Shown piece by piece: positions 63,890-64,000 of a stretch of 64,000 nucleotides of DNA. How positions within the stretch are numbered: the first letter of the stretch is position 1; every line of letters starts with the position of its first letter. The notes beneath the pieces are model-generated. The model was not told where the DNA came from and ran no database searches. It saw nothing but the letters and a program-made list of their open reading frames with translations. This stretch comes from Flavobacterium sp. (GTDB taxonomy: Bacteria; Bacteroidota; Bacteroidia; Flavobacteriales; Flavobacteriaceae). The position numbers were made by a program, and so were the translations under genes. Location of the stretch: NCBI GenBank assembly GCA_021740105.1, contig JAIPAM010000005.1, forward strand, positions 87,271-151,270. The letters are read 5' to 3'.

Positions 63890-64000
63890 TTTAGTCAATA
63901 ACTAAGAGAGTGTTTTCAAAAATTATTAAATTTGAATTATTATGAAAACACAAAGAAAACAAACAACAGAAAATTACATTAAAGAGATTCGAAGAAACAC
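63883..64000 (+). mobile_element. Left end of a probable insertion sequence, cut by the window edge
   Basis: The stretch starts TGTACTGATTTAGTC, and a transposase-like gene begins 60 bases later. The other end and any target duplication are outside the window. Confidence 0.4.
63942..64000 (+). CDS. Transposase-like protein, first 19 residues only
   Basis: The frame MKTQRKQTTENYIKEIRRN runs off the window end. The basic start resembles IS3-family OrfA transposases of flavobacteria; the call rests on these few residues and the adjacent IS-like end. Confidence 0.35.
   Translation, partial: MKTQRKQTTENYIKEIRRN

Noticed and set aside
49396..64000. Prophage or conjugative element inferred from the recombinase
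   Set aside because: No capsid, portal, terminase, tail assembly, relaxase or Tra genes are seen in the window; only a small cassette can be supported.
1..64000. CRISPR array
   Set aside because: No regularly spaced direct repeats with unique spacers and no cas genes were found.

Overview
The window reads as chromosome of a low-GC member of the Bacteroidota, most likely a Flavobacterium-like flavobacterium. Four signs support this. Promoters match the Bacteroidota pattern TTG-N18-20-TAnnTTTG instead of a sigma-70 pattern. Shine-Dalgarno sites are mostly absent. Secreted proteins carry type IX secretion (T9SS) C-terminal domains. The gene families (S46 dipeptidyl peptidase, DUF1501/DUF1800 pair, delta-60 repeat protein) are typical of the phylum. 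No species is named because that would need a database search.

Layout of the core. 1-6970 (minus) is the S10 ribosomal-protein operon fused to the str operon: rpsL, rpsG, fusA, rpsJ, rplC, rplD, rplW, rplB, rpsS, rplV, rpsC (cut by the window edge), starting at a strong promoter before rpsL. 7-20 kb is housekeeping: an Omp85-family protein, rlmB, a rhomboid protease, rarA, yjjG, radC, mpl, an SDR, a SprT-like protein, manC and an Mla-type ABC pair. 20-24 kb is a small surface-polysaccharide group (two GT2 transferases, a flippase) beside a FabH-like synthase. 24-39 kb holds a truncated haemoglobin, gcvP, a UbiA-like membrane protein, an M3 peptidase, purE/purK, a secreted DUF1501/DUF1800 pair, hpt-adk-obg, and a glycosyltransferase plus LpxH-like phosphatase. 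40-49 kb has an S46 dipeptidyl peptidase, a T9SS metalloprotease, an acyl-CoA dehydrogenase, anmK, a Glu/Leu-type dehydrogenase, tonB, folC and tRNA-Val.

The accessory part starts at tRNA-Val (49396). A large serine recombinase points into the tRNA, so that its last 12 codons and stop are the antisense of the tRNA. Behind it lie a 54-residue overlapping gene, a MerR-like regulator with a divergent palindromic operator, a zinc-ribbon protein and a small membrane protein. From 53 kb a signalling block follows: a TPR histidine kinase, a small lipoprotein with a long structured leader, a LytTR regulator that has lost its phospho-acceptor aspartate, and a divergent NarL-type response regulator.

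The most interesting signal is a candidate regulon. The heptamer ACCGTAA occurs as a tandem pair with exactly 22-bp period just upstream of a weak AAAATTGCAAA promoter box in front of two cytoplasmic proteins of unknown role (a beta-helix protein at 57440 and a 96-residue protein at 63102). The same heptamer forms a perfect palindrome between the LytTR and response-regulator genes. The geometry is that of LytTR-domain binding sites, so the pseudo-receiver LytTR protein probably controls these targets and itself. The segment also carries decaying genes: a lipoprotein gene with one frameshift and one in-frame stop, and a PIN-domain gene cut by what looks like an insertion sequence running off the window end.
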